Assembly (NCBI GenBank): GCA_030601715.1
Contig: JAUWBL010000012.1
Span: 1 to 12,335 of the forward strand
Length of the DNA stretch: 12,335 nt
From: Candidatus Geothermarchaeota archaeon
Lineage (GTDB): Archaea > Thermoproteota > Nitrososphaeria > Geothermarchaeales > JAUWBL01
Direction of reading: 5' to 3'
Below, in pieces: positions 1 to 6,096 of the stretch; the first letter of the stretch is position 1; each line of letters begins with the position of its first letter. The notes under the pieces were generated by a model that was given only the letters and a program-made list of their open reading frames with translations, was not told where the DNA came from and did not search any database. The translations under genes and the position numbers were made by a program.

Positions 1-1
1 G

Positions 2-16
2 ATAAAGAGACGCTAG
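2..16 (+). CDS. 3' end of an upstream gene, possibly ribosomal protein L39e (partial)
   Basis: Reading frame 2 gives only four residues, Ile-Lys-Arg-Arg, followed by a TAG stop at 14-16. A basic C-terminus just upstream of rpl31e fits L39e, a roughly 51-residue very basic ribosomal protein that precedes L31e in many archaeal genomes. Only position and charge support this. The frame reading through from base 1 is open to 45 and cannot be excluded. Treat the identity as inferred from gene order, not as recognised sequence. Confidence 0.3.
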   Translation: MKRR

Positions 17-31
17 CCCTGGCGAGGATCC

Positions 32-418
32 GTGAGCGACCTGCCTGAAGAGACCAGCAAAGAGGACGAGAAAGAGCCTCCTGCCGACGAGGAGCACGAA
101 GAAGCCGTCCTAGCAGAAGAAGCCGTGGAGGAGGAGGTTCCCCCGAAGGCGGAAGAAGAGGATTTCATACCTGTCGAGGAGAGGGTCTACACCGTTCCCC
201 TCTCGCCCATCAGGGCGGGACGGGGGTATAGAAGAACCCCCAGGGCGGTCAAAGCGCTTCGACGCCACGTCATGAAACACATGAAGACTGACAGGGTAAC
301 CTTGACCAAAGAGGTCAACGAACTCCTCTGGAAAAGAGGCATAAAAATGCCTCCAAGAAGGATCAGAATCAGGGCAGCCAGGAACGAGGAGGGCGAGGTC
401 AGGGTCTACCTCGCCTAG
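32..418 (+). CDS. rpl31e: Large ribosomal subunit protein L31e with a long acidic N-terminal extension
   Basis: This 128-residue protein has its L31e core at about residues 50-128: ERVYTVPL, then RTPRAVKALRRHVMKHMK, then NELLWKRGIKMPPRRIRIRA. L31e lies on the large subunit close to the polypeptide exit tunnel. The core is of normal size (about 80 residues). The first 50 residues are extra and carry about 23 Asp/Glu against three Lys, with no predicted fold. The start is the GTG at 32, preceded by a GAGGATC Shine-Dalgarno-like stretch at 24-30. A second in-frame GTG at 125 would shorten but not remove the acidic part. The gene opens a tightly packed cluster, and aIF6 begins 13 nt after the stop. 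The identity is secure; the exact start is less so. Confidence 0.93.
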   Translation: MSDLPEETSKEDEKEPPADEEHEEAVLAEEAVEEEVPPKAEEEDFIPVEERVYTVPLSPIRAGRGYRRTPRAVKALRRHVMKHMKTDRVTLTKEVNELLWKRGIKMPPRRIRIRAARNEEGEVRVYLA

Positions 419-431
419 ACGGTAGATATAC

Positions 432-1103
432 TTGCCCGTGCTCAGAACTGACATCCGGGGCTCCATCTACATAGGCAACTATGCCAAGGCTATGGGAGAC
501 CACCTGCTGCTGACGGGAGACGCTCCCGATCGGGAAGCCAAGAGGTTTGAGAAGACCCTGGGGGGCACACCCGTCAGAGTCCGGCTCAGAGCTTGTCACC
601 TGACCAGTCCCTTCTTCGCGGGCAACAGCTCCGGCATCCTTGCCTCAAGATTCGTGGAGGACGAGACTCTTGAGGCACTTCGGAACTCCTCGAATTCCCA
701 ACGCGTCCACACGCTTGAAACCAGGTTCACCGCCATCGGCAACCTCATCCTCGCCAACGACAGGGGCGCCCTCGTCTCGCCGGTGCTCTCTGCGAGCCAC
801 CTACGTGTCGTGGGAGACGCCTTGAATGCCGAGGTGGAGAAGGGCACACTCGGGAGAGCTTCCTACGTGGGTTCTCTGGCCACCGTCAACAACCACGGGG
901 GCATAGTAACGCCCTTCGCCTTGGATGAAGAGATTCAAAGACTGGAAGATCTTCTTGGGATTGAGGTTCACCGGGGAACCATCAACTCGGGAATCCCCTT
1001 CATCGCCTCCGGTCTTGTGGCCACAGACAAAGGGGCGTTGGCTGGAAAGCTCACCGATGGGAAAGAACTCATGGCGATCACCCAGGCATTGAAGGTGTTG
1101 TAG
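432..1103 (+). CDS. eif6: Translation initiation factor aIF6 (ribosome anti-association factor)
   Basis: This 223-residue protein has the length and repeat pattern of archaeal aIF6. It binds the large subunit, prevents premature joining of the small subunit and acts in late 50S maturation. The five-fold pseudo-symmetric beta-propeller repeats show as recurring Gly-Asn and Gly-Xaa-Leu elements: GSIYIGNYAKA near 10-20, FFAGNSSGIL near 61-70, TAIGNLILANDRGALVSP near 100-117, SLATVNNHGGIVTP near 148-161 and GLVATDKGALAG near 194-205. The first possible start is TTG 432, and GTG 438 two codons later is equally reasonable; there is no ATG nearby. It is flanked by rpl31e and pfdA, the common archaeal arrangement. 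The small ribosomal protein gene LX/L18a often found just after aIF6 is missing here. Confidence 0.95.
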   Translation: MPVLRTDIRGSIYIGNYAKAMGDHLLLTGDAPDREAKRFEKTLGGTPVRVRLRACHLTSPFFAGNSSGILASRFVEDETLEALRNSSNSQRVHTLETRFTAIGNLILANDRGALVSPVLSASHLRVVGDALNAEVEKGTLGRASYVGSLATVNNHGGIVTPFALDEEIQRLEDLLGIEVHRGTINSGIPFIASGLVATDKGALAGKLTDGKELMAITQALKVL

Positions 1104-1532
1104 TTGAGTGAGGCTCAATCTGTTCAGCGGCTGATACATGAGGAGAGGAGGCTAACTGCGATGATAGAGCAGGTGTCGAGGGAGATCCTGACGCTGGAGA
1201 GGGCGATGGTGGAAAGGAGGATGGCCCTCACGACCATCGATGAAGATCTAAAGGAGGCTCTCAAGGAGAAGGAGGTGCTGGTGCCCATAGGGGGAGAGGT
1301 CTTCCTCTACGCGGCGACATCCTCCCTCGACCGGGTGCTGGTCAACATCGGCGCCAACGTCTTCATGGTGAAGAGGAAAGAGGAAGCACGGGGGCTGCTC
1401 CAAGGCAAGTTGGAGGCCTTCCAGAGGGCGCATCAGGAGAGAACCGCCCTCCTCCGAGACCTGCGAGGAAAGCATGACGGGATTGCGGCAGCCCTCATGG
1501 AGTACCAGGCGCGAGCTCAGAGACAAGGCTAG
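1104..1532 (+). CDS. pfdA: Prefoldin alpha subunit
   Basis: This 142-residue protein has the alpha-class prefoldin layout: a heptad-rich helix at about 4-50, a central beta-hairpin region at about 58-92 (VLVPIGGEVFLYA, VLVNIGANVFMVK) and a second long helix at about 93-140. Two alpha and four beta subunits form the jellyfish-shaped cytosolic holdase that passes unfolded chains to the thermosome. The start is TTG 1104, directly after the aIF6 stop, with AAGGTG at 1092-1097 as ribosome-binding site. The ftsY ATG follows the stop by 2 nt, so translation is probably coupled. Prefoldin alpha next to ftsY is a widespread archaeal gene pair. The beta subunit is not in this window. Confidence 0.93.
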   Translation: MSEAQSVQRLIHEERRLTAMIEQVSREILTLERAMVERRMALTTIDEDLKEALKEKEVLVPIGGEVFLYAATSSLDRVLVNIGANVFMVKRKEEARGLLQGKLEAFQRAHQERTALLRDLRGKHDGIAAALMEYQARAQRQG

Positions 1533-1534
1533 TC

Positions 1535-2446
1535 ATGTTCGAGAGATTCAGACGACAACTGAACGGCCTCATCAAACATCTTTCCGAAAAGGAACTCAAC
1601 GAGGGGGATCTGGATAGCCGGCTCCACGAGCTGGAGCTTGTATTGGTTCAGAACGACGTGGCCGTTGAGACAGCCGAGAGGATAGCAAGGCGCCTACGGG
1701 ACACCCTCATTGGTTTGAGGATCTCGAGATGGAAGGGAGCAGAAGAGACGATCCACGGTGGCTTGAAGAAGGCATTGCTGGAGGTTTTCGCGGGGGTTGA
1801 ACCCTTCCACCTTGAGAGAATCCTTGAGGGAAAGCCCGAGAACGAGCCCTTGGTAGTGGTCTTCGTTGGCATAAACGGCGTGGGGAAGTCGACAACTATC
1901 GCCAAGATCGCCCACCGCTTCAAGAGGGACGGTCACAAGGTCGTACTTGCCTGCTCTGACACCTACAGAGCGGGCGCCATCGAGCAGTTGGAGATCCACT
2001 CTAGTCGTCTCGGGCTCAAGATGATCAAACAGCGGTATGGAGCCGACCCCGCCGCGGTGGCCTACGACGCCGTAGACCACGCCAAGGCTAGGGGCGTTGA
2101 GGTTGTCCTGATTGACACCGCCGGAAGACAGCACATCGATGTAAACCTCATGAACGAACTCAAGAAGGTCATAAGGGTGGCGGAGCCTGACGTCGTTGTC
2201 CTTGTAGTGGACTCCTTGACGGGAAACGACGGCATCCGCCAGGCGGAGGAGTTCCTGCGGTACACCGGCTTCGACGCGGTGGTCATGACGAAGATGGATG
2301 CGGATGCGAGGGGTGGCATCGCCATATCAGTCGCGGACAGGACATCCAAGCCAATCATATTCGTGGGGACGGGACAAGACTATGACGACTTGGAGCCCTT
2401 CGACTACGAGGCATACGTCAATACCCTGCTCGGAGGGCTTTCTTGA
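1535..2446 (+). CDS. ftsY: Signal recognition particle receptor FtsY (SRP GTPase)
   Basis: This 303-residue protein is the membrane-associated receptor that docks SRP-ribosome complexes at the translocon through paired GTP hydrolysis with SRP54. The N domain (helical bundle) spans about 1-100 and the G domain about 105-303. GTPase motifs are visible: P-loop GINGVGKST at 112-120, DTYRAGAIEQL at 142-152 (the SRP-family insertion region), DTAGR at 194-198, DSLTGND at 226-232 and TKMDADARGG at 252-261. There is almost no acidic A domain before the N domain, as is usual for short archaeal FtsY. The ATG lies 2 nt after pfdA. Its TGA stop overlaps the TTG start of argF in a TTGA junction, which implies translational coupling. 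Confidence 0.97.
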   Translation: MFERFRRQLNGLIKHLSEKELNEGDLDSRLHELELVLVQNDVAVETAERIARRLRDTLIGLRISRWKGAEETIHGGLKKALLEVFAGVEPFHLERILEGKPENEPLVVVFVGINGVGKSTTIAKIAHRFKRDGHKVVLACSDTYRAGAIEQLEIHSSRLGLKMIKQRYGADPAAVAYDAVDHAKARGVEVVLIDTAGRQHIDVNLMNELKKVIRVAEPDVVVLVVDSLTGNDGIRQAEEFLRYTGFDAVVMTKMDADARGGIAISVADRTSKPIIFVGTGQDYDDLEPFDYEAYVNTLLGGLS

Positions 2447-3369
2447 GGAAGGATTTCCTGACTCTGAACGACTTTTCCCGGAAGGACATTCGGGACCTCC
2501 TAGACTTGGCCTCAGACATGAAGGAGAAGCCCAGCACGCATCGTTCTGTCCTACCAGACAAGGTACTTGCCATGGTCTTCCAAAAGCCATCCACGCGCAC
2601 TTATGTCTCCTTTGAAGTGGCCATGGCTGGGATGGGCGGCCACGCCATCTACCTCGGTTGGGATCAGCTCCAACTAGGCCGAGGGGAGACCATCGAGGAC
2701 ACCGGACGCGTCCTGAGCCGATACGTCCACGGCATCATGGCGAGGGTGTTCGACCATAGAGACCTAGAAAGACTCGCCGCATCCTCCACTGTTCCCGTCA
2801 TCAACGGTCTGTCGGACCTGTACCACCCGGCTCAGGTCCTGTCGGACCTCCTCACCATCCGTGAGAAGAGGGGACGTCTCAAGGGAGTCAGCCTGGCGTA
2901 CATAGGCGATGGCAACAACGTCTGCAACTCGCTCCTCCTTGGAACCACCAAGGTCGGAGTGGACATATCCGTGGCCTCGCCCCCTGGATTCGCTCCTCGA
3001 AAAGATATTGTGGAGATGGCGAAGCAGAACGCGGACGAAAGCGGATCAAGGATCACAATCATGGAGGAGCCTCGCAAGGCCGCCCTGGCTGTCGACATCA
3101 TCTACACCGATGCTTTCGTTTCGATGGGGATGGAGAAGGAGAGGGAAAGGCGACTCGGGGCTTTCCTGCCTCGGTACAGGGTCGACGCTGATCTCATGGA
3201 CATCGCTGGGGAGGGCAGCCTGTTCATGCACTGCCTGCCCGTCCATCGAGGGGAGGAGGTCTCGGGCAGCGTCATCGACGGGGAGCAGTCGGTAGTATGG
3301 GATCAAGCTGAGAACAGACTCCACACTCAGAAAGCCCTCCTCTACACGCTCCTAAGAAACGGAGCATGA
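2443..3369 (+). CDS. argF: Ornithine carbamoyltransferase
   Basis: This 308-residue cytosolic enzyme makes citrulline from ornithine and carbamoyl phosphate in arginine synthesis (or runs in reverse in arginine breakdown). The carbamoyl-phosphate site shows as STRTY at 50-54, Arg101 in IMARVFDH and HPAQ at 128-131. The ornithine side shows as GDGNNVCNSL at 155-164, YTDAFVSMG at 221-229 and HCLPVHRG at 263-270. These SMG and HCLP elements separate ornithine from aspartate carbamoyltransferases. The fifth position of the usual STRTR motif is Tyr (codon 2602-2604). The TTG start overlaps the ftsY stop, and the stop overlaps the dtdA ATG (ATGA), so the gene is embedded in a secretion/translation cluster without other arginine genes. 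Substrate specificity toward N-acylated ornithine cannot be wholly excluded. Confidence 0.93.
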   Translation: MRKDFLTLNDFSRKDIRDLLDLASDMKEKPSTHRSVLPDKVLAMVFQKPSTRTYVSFEVAMAGMGGHAIYLGWDQLQLGRGETIEDTGRVLSRYVHGIMARVFDHRDLERLAASSTVPVINGLSDLYHPAQVLSDLLTIREKRGRLKGVSLAYIGDGNNVCNSLLLGTTKVGVDISVASPPGFAPRKDIVEMAKQNADESGSRITIMEEPRKAALAVDIIYTDAFVSMGMEKERERRLGAFLPRYRVDADLMDIAGEGSLFMHCLPVHRGEEVSGSVIDGEQSVVWDQAENRLHTQKALLYTLLRNGA

Positions 3370-4166
3370 CCACCCTCATTCTTGCGAGCACTACCGACGC
3401 CGCCAGTCGCAACATCGCTGTTGAACTTCTGGAGAAGCTTGACCTCCAAAAGGACTCCACGAAGCAGGGATGGTTCAACGCTAGCGGCGTTCACCTCCGG
3501 CTGCTTGACCACGACCTCATCGGGCTCAGACAACATGAGATTGGGGATCCGTACGAGGTCGTCATATTCCTCTCCAGACACAAGAGCGCTCGACACGAGA
3601 AGTCCCTGACTGTCCATGCAACAGGAAACTTCGGCGAGGACATCTCTCTGGGTGGCAACCCCGCTGAGCTCGGTCTGGCCGCCCCAGCTGAGATGCAACG
3701 GGTGCTGATCCATCTCAAAGACCTCGTCGAGGAGAGGGGTTCGCCCTACCGAGTCTCCTACGAGGCCACCCATCATGGCCCAACGAATCTCTCGTCAAGA
3801 AGCTTCTTCGTGGAGATCGGCTCAACGTCAAGGGAATGGAAAGACCGAGAAGCGGCGGACATAGTAGCGGAGGCCGTCTCCAGATCTATGTCAACACGAA
3901 CGCAGGCTGTTCCCTTCGTGGGGATCGGAGGAGGCCACTACGCGCCGAAGATAACGTCCTTCTCACTGGAGCAACCGTATGCAGCGGGTCACATCATCCC
4001 CAAGCACACGGCGAAGAACATCGGACAGGAGTTGATTCTAGAAGCCCTAGAGAAGTCGGATGGATCGAGGATGGCCGTGTTGGAGAAGAAGGGGCTGGAC
4101 GCCGAGACCAAGGCCAAGATCCGGGGGATTCTTGATCTCCGGGCCGTGGAGTATCTCTGGATCTAG
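3366..4166 (+). CDS. dtdA: D-aminoacyl-tRNA deacylase, archaeal DTD2 family
   Basis: This 266-residue protein belongs to the archaeal/plant DTD2 family, which removes D-amino acids (classically D-tyrosine) mischarged on tRNA and is unrelated to bacterial DTD1. Family landmarks in order are SRHKSARHEKSLTVH at 70-84 followed by TGN, EATHHGPT at 133-140, a FFVEIGSTSREW segment at 147-158, VGIGGGHYAPK at 185-195 and AGHIIPKH at 207-214. The length is typical. The ATG at 3366 overlaps the argF stop by 4 nt, so it is probably the last gene of the first transcription unit. After its TAG, 85 nt of non-coding DNA carry a promoter candidate for secE. Its closeness to two synthetase genes further on fits a tRNA quality-control role. 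Confidence 0.94.
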   Translation: MTTLILASTTDAASRNIAVELLEKLDLQKDSTKQGWFNASGVHLRLLDHDLIGLRQHEIGDPYEVVIFLSRHKSARHEKSLTVHATGNFGEDISLGGNPAELGLAAPAEMQRVLIHLKDLVEERGSPYRVSYEATHHGPTNLSSRSFFVEIGSTSREWKDREAADIVAEAVSRSMSTRTQAVPFVGIGGGHYAPKITSFSLEQPYAAGHIIPKHTAKNIGQELILEALEKSDGSRMAVLEKKGLDAETKAKIRGILDLRAVEYLWI

Positions 4167-4189
4167 CCGTGACTTGCAGGAATCACTAC

Positions 4190-4197
4190 ATTTAAGC
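4190..4197 (+). promoter_or_regulatory. Candidate TATA box for the secE-spt5-rpl11-rpl1-rpl10 unit
   Basis: In the 85-nt gap between dtdA and secE, the sequence ATTTAAGC stands out as an A/T-rich island. Archaeal start sites usually lie about 25 nt beyond the TATA centre, which here falls near 4217-4220 and leaves a leader of about 35-45 nt before secE. It resembles the two other TTTAA-like boxes in this window. There is no experimental support, and readthrough from the upstream unit remains possible. Confidence 0.45.
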
Positions 4198-4251
4198 ATT
4201 AGGAATGGATAGTTCGTTGCACCCGGCCAGAGATGCTACACCCAGATCGAC

Positions 4252-4464
4252 TTGGAGCGCATGTATCAAGGAAGGAAAAGAGGAATGAAGAGACCCGAAG
4301 GCTTCCGGAAGTACACGAGGGTTATGAAAATGGCAACGAAGCCCAACTTCGAAGAATTCTGGCTATTTGCGAAGCTCACGATCCTCGGCGTGGGCATCCT
4401 CGGGTTGATCGCTTTCATAATCAGGCTCTTGGTGACGTATCTTCTGGTTCCGTTAACGCAGTAG
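4252..4464 (+). CDS. secE: Preprotein translocase subunit SecE (Sec61 gamma)
   Basis: This short, 70-residue protein has a basic cytosolic N-terminal part, an amphipathic segment (GFRKYTRVMKMATKPNFEEF, about 17-36) and one transmembrane helix (about 38-66, LFAKLTILGVGILGLIAFII onward). That is the Sec61-gamma layout, which clamps the SecY channel in the cytoplasmic membrane. The motif of basic residues followed by Lys-Pro-x-x-Glu-Glu-Phe is typical of archaeal SecE. The start is uncertain: TTG 4252, ATG 4261 (GGAG only 3 nt away) or ATG 4285 (after AGGAAAAGAGG) are all in frame. The last would give a 59-residue product, closest to the usual family length. It is followed 21 nt later by spt5, the normal archaeal order. 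Confidence 0.9.
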   Translation: MERMYQGRKRGMKRPEGFRKYTRVMKMATKPNFEEFWLFAKLTILGVGILGLIAFIIRLLVTYLLVPLTQ

Positions 4465-4485
4465 TCCGAAGAGGTTGACCAGTGG

Positions 4486-4977
4486 ATGACCGACACTAGG
4501 TTTTACGCCGTCAAGGTAACCTCCGGCCAGGAGGAGAACGTGATGGGAGTCGCCTCCCTCAGGATAAGGGCGCAGGGCTTCCCCATCAAGTCACTGCTGG
4601 CTCCGCCTCGGCTTAGGGGAACCATCATAGTCGAGGCGACCGACTTCGGCGCGGTCAACATGGCTCTTTCCGGCATTCGGCACGTCAAGCGGGTGTTGTA
4701 TGGAGCCATCGAGGAGGACGAGATCTCCAACCTCATAACGGTAGAGAAGAAGGTCGAAGAGTTCAACGCAGGAGACGCGGTAGAGGTTGTGTCTGGTCCA
4801 TTCAAAGACATGAAGGGGACGGTCGTCAGGGCGGAGAAGGACAAGCAGGAGGTCTTGATAGAGTTCTTGGAGGCATCCTTTCCTCTGCCGGTCACCATCA
4901 CGACCGATATGCTGAGGAAGAGTAAAGACCAGAATAGGCGGGGGAGCCGGTGGCAAAGCAGACAATACGGGTTGTGA
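4486..4977 (+). CDS. spt5: Transcription elongation factor Spt5 (NusG homologue)
   Basis: This 163-residue protein has an NGN domain at about 4-88 (FYAVKVTSGQEENVM, then LLAPPRLRGTIIVEA) and a KOW domain at about 93-130 (FNAGDAVEVVSGPFKDMKGTVV). It pairs with Spt4, clamps RNA polymerase across the DNA cleft to raise processivity, and can link transcription to the ribosome through the KOW domain. Archaeal Spt5 is usually about 145-150 residues. Here the last 15 or so (from about SKDQNRRGSR, 146 on) form a polar, basic tail. That tail is encoded by DNA holding the rpl11 ribosome-binding site and first codons, and the reading frames overlap by 28 nt. The ATG at 4486 has GAGGTTGA at 4471-4478 upstream. 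Confidence 0.95.
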   Translation: MTDTRFYAVKVTSGQEENVMGVASLRIRAQGFPIKSLLAPPRLRGTIIVEATDFGAVNMALSGIRHVKRVLYGAIEEDEISNLITVEKKVEEFNAGDAVEVVSGPFKDMKGTVVRAEKDKQEVLIEFLEASFPLPVTITTDMLRKSKDQNRRGSRWQSRQYGL

Positions 4978-5435
4978 TCTCAGGCGGTGCCGCCACGGGT
5001 GGCCCACCCCTTGGACCAGCACTGGGCCCCCTCGGGGTAAACGTTCTAAGCGTGGTTACCAAGATAAACGAGATCACGTCTGAGTACGCAGGAATGAAGG
5101 TCCCGGTGAAAGTTGTTGTGGACACCGAGACCAAAGGGTTCGAAGTCGAGATCGGAATCCCCACAGCCGCTGCTCTTGTGGCTAGAGAAGCGGGGATCGA
5201 GAAGGGATCACCGGAGCCTGGCAGGGAGTTTGTCGGAAACGTCCGCTTCGAACAGGTTATGAAAATAGCCAAGATGGTCAACCAGAAGATCGAGCTACAG
5301 GAACTCAAGCCAGTGATTCTTCAGGTGGTAGGAACATGCAGGAGCATGGGGGTCACCGTGGACGGCAAGCCGCCGGGAGAGGTCTCGCAACTGATTGCTG
5401 AGGGTGCATACCCTGAGCAGACAGGATTGGAATAG
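4950..5435 (+). CDS. rpl11: Large ribosomal subunit protein L11 (uL11)
   Basis: This 161-residue protein matches archaeal L11 in length. It binds the GTPase-associated centre of 23S rRNA at the base of the stalk, together with L10 and L12. The N-terminal domain carries the proline-rich loop PPLGPALGPLGVNV at 19-32, and the C-terminal rRNA-binding domain spans about 75-150. In the segment before the loop the usual Thr-Pro-Gly is Thr-Gly-Gly here (residues 16-18). The GTG start at 4950 lies inside the end of spt5 and follows a strong GGGGGAG run at 4940-4946. The stop is 2 nt before the rpl1 ATG. Position between spt5 and rpl1 is the standard archaeal order. Confidence 0.96.
   Translation: MAKQTIRVVISGGAATGGPPLGPALGPLGVNVLSVVTKINEITSEYAGMKVPVKVVVDTETKGFEVEIGIPTAAALVAREAGIEKGSPEPGREFVGNVRFEQVMKIAKMVNQKIELQELKPVILQVVGTCRSMGVTVDGKPPGEVSQLIAEGAYPEQTGLE
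5397..5418 (+). other. Inverted repeat (possible mRNA hairpin) at the end of rpl11
   Basis: AGGGT at 5401-5405 and ACCCT at 5410-5414 pair around a GCAT loop. After one G-G mismatch, GCT (5397-5399) pairs with AGC (5416-5418). The structure ends 19 nt before the rpl1 ATG, where it could affect rpl1 translation. It is also coding sequence for the L11 tail, so it may be a codon accident. Confidence 0.3.
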
Positions 5436-5437
5436 AG

Positions 5438-6094
5438 ATGTCTGGCGAAACTACCGTGACGAAGAAGGAACTCACCGCGGCGCTGGAAAAGACGCTCGGA
5501 GACAGGGGCGAGAGGAACTTCATGGAAAGCGTTGAGGTTGTCATCACCACAGAAGGATTCGATGTATCCAAGCCTGAGAACAGGATACGGCAGACCATAG
5601 TGTTGCCAAACCCAACTCCCAAGACCAGGAAGGTGTGCATCTTCGCCGAGGGGGCTATCAAGGATACCGCCGAGAAGGCTGGGGCGGACCGAGTCATTGA
5701 CACTCGTGAGCTGGATTCCGTAGCGCAGAACCGGAAGGAAGTGAAGAAAATCGGCAAAGCATACGATTTCTTCCTAGCTGAGGCGCGACTCATGGGCAAA
5801 GTAGGCAAGATCATGGGGTTCACCTTGGGTCCCAAGGGGAAGGCGCCTGCGGTCATCACCCGCAACATGGACCTCACAAAGGAGATAGGAGACCTGAAGA
5901 GAGCCGTGCGGCTCTATCTCAGGAACAGGCCGGAGGCAGCTTGTGCCATAGGCCAGGCTAGCATGACCCCTGACAAGTTGGCTGAAAACGCGTCGAAGAT
6001 CATTTCTTCGTTCAGAGAGACGCTCGGGAAAAGGGGCCGCCTAGGACACATCTACGTTAAGACAACGATGGGTAAGCCGGTTAGGGTGGCTTAG
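5438..6094 (+). CDS. rpl1: Large ribosomal subunit protein L1 (uL1)
   Basis: This 218-residue protein has the normal archaeal L1 length. It forms the mobile L1 stalk next to the E site and helps deacylated tRNA to leave. Landmarks are the start of domain I (FMESVEVVITTEGFDVSKPENRIR region), the VLPNPTPK segment at about 54-61, and the domain II to domain I return with MGFTLGPKGKAP near 127-138, the conserved rRNA-contacting Gly-Pro-x-Gly-Lys. The C-terminus contains HIYVKTTMGKPVRV, the usual ending. In methanogens L1 represses its own operon by binding its mRNA; whether that happens here is unknown, although a small inverted repeat lies just upstream at 5397-5418. The ATG is 2 nt after rpl11, and rpl10 follows by 2 nt. 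Confidence 0.96.
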   Translation: MSGETTVTKKELTAALEKTLGDRGERNFMESVEVVITTEGFDVSKPENRIRQTIVLPNPTPKTRKVCIFAEGAIKDTAEKAGADRVIDTRELDSVAQNRKEVKKIGKAYDFFLAEARLMGKVGKIMGFTLGPKGKAPAVITRNMDLTKEIGDLKRAVRLYLRNRPEAACAIGQASMTPDKLAENASKIISSFRETLGKRGRLGHIYVKTTMGKPVRVA

Positions 6095-6096
6095 GA

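Noticed and set aside
3836..4135. A 99-codon plus-strand frame inside dtdA
   Set aside because: It lies wholly inside dtdA, whose motifs are intact on both sides. Its composition (Arg/Gly-rich) is what a shifted GC-rich frame gives.
4205..4285. A short frame starting at ATG 4205 in the dtdA-secE gap
   Set aside because: It runs out of frame into secE, has no ribosome-binding site and begins upstream of the predicted transcript start.
4233..4478. An 81-codon frame overlapping secE
   Set aside because: It is a shadow of secE in another frame. The secE frame has the expected amphipathic and membrane segments, and this one has no recognisable pattern.
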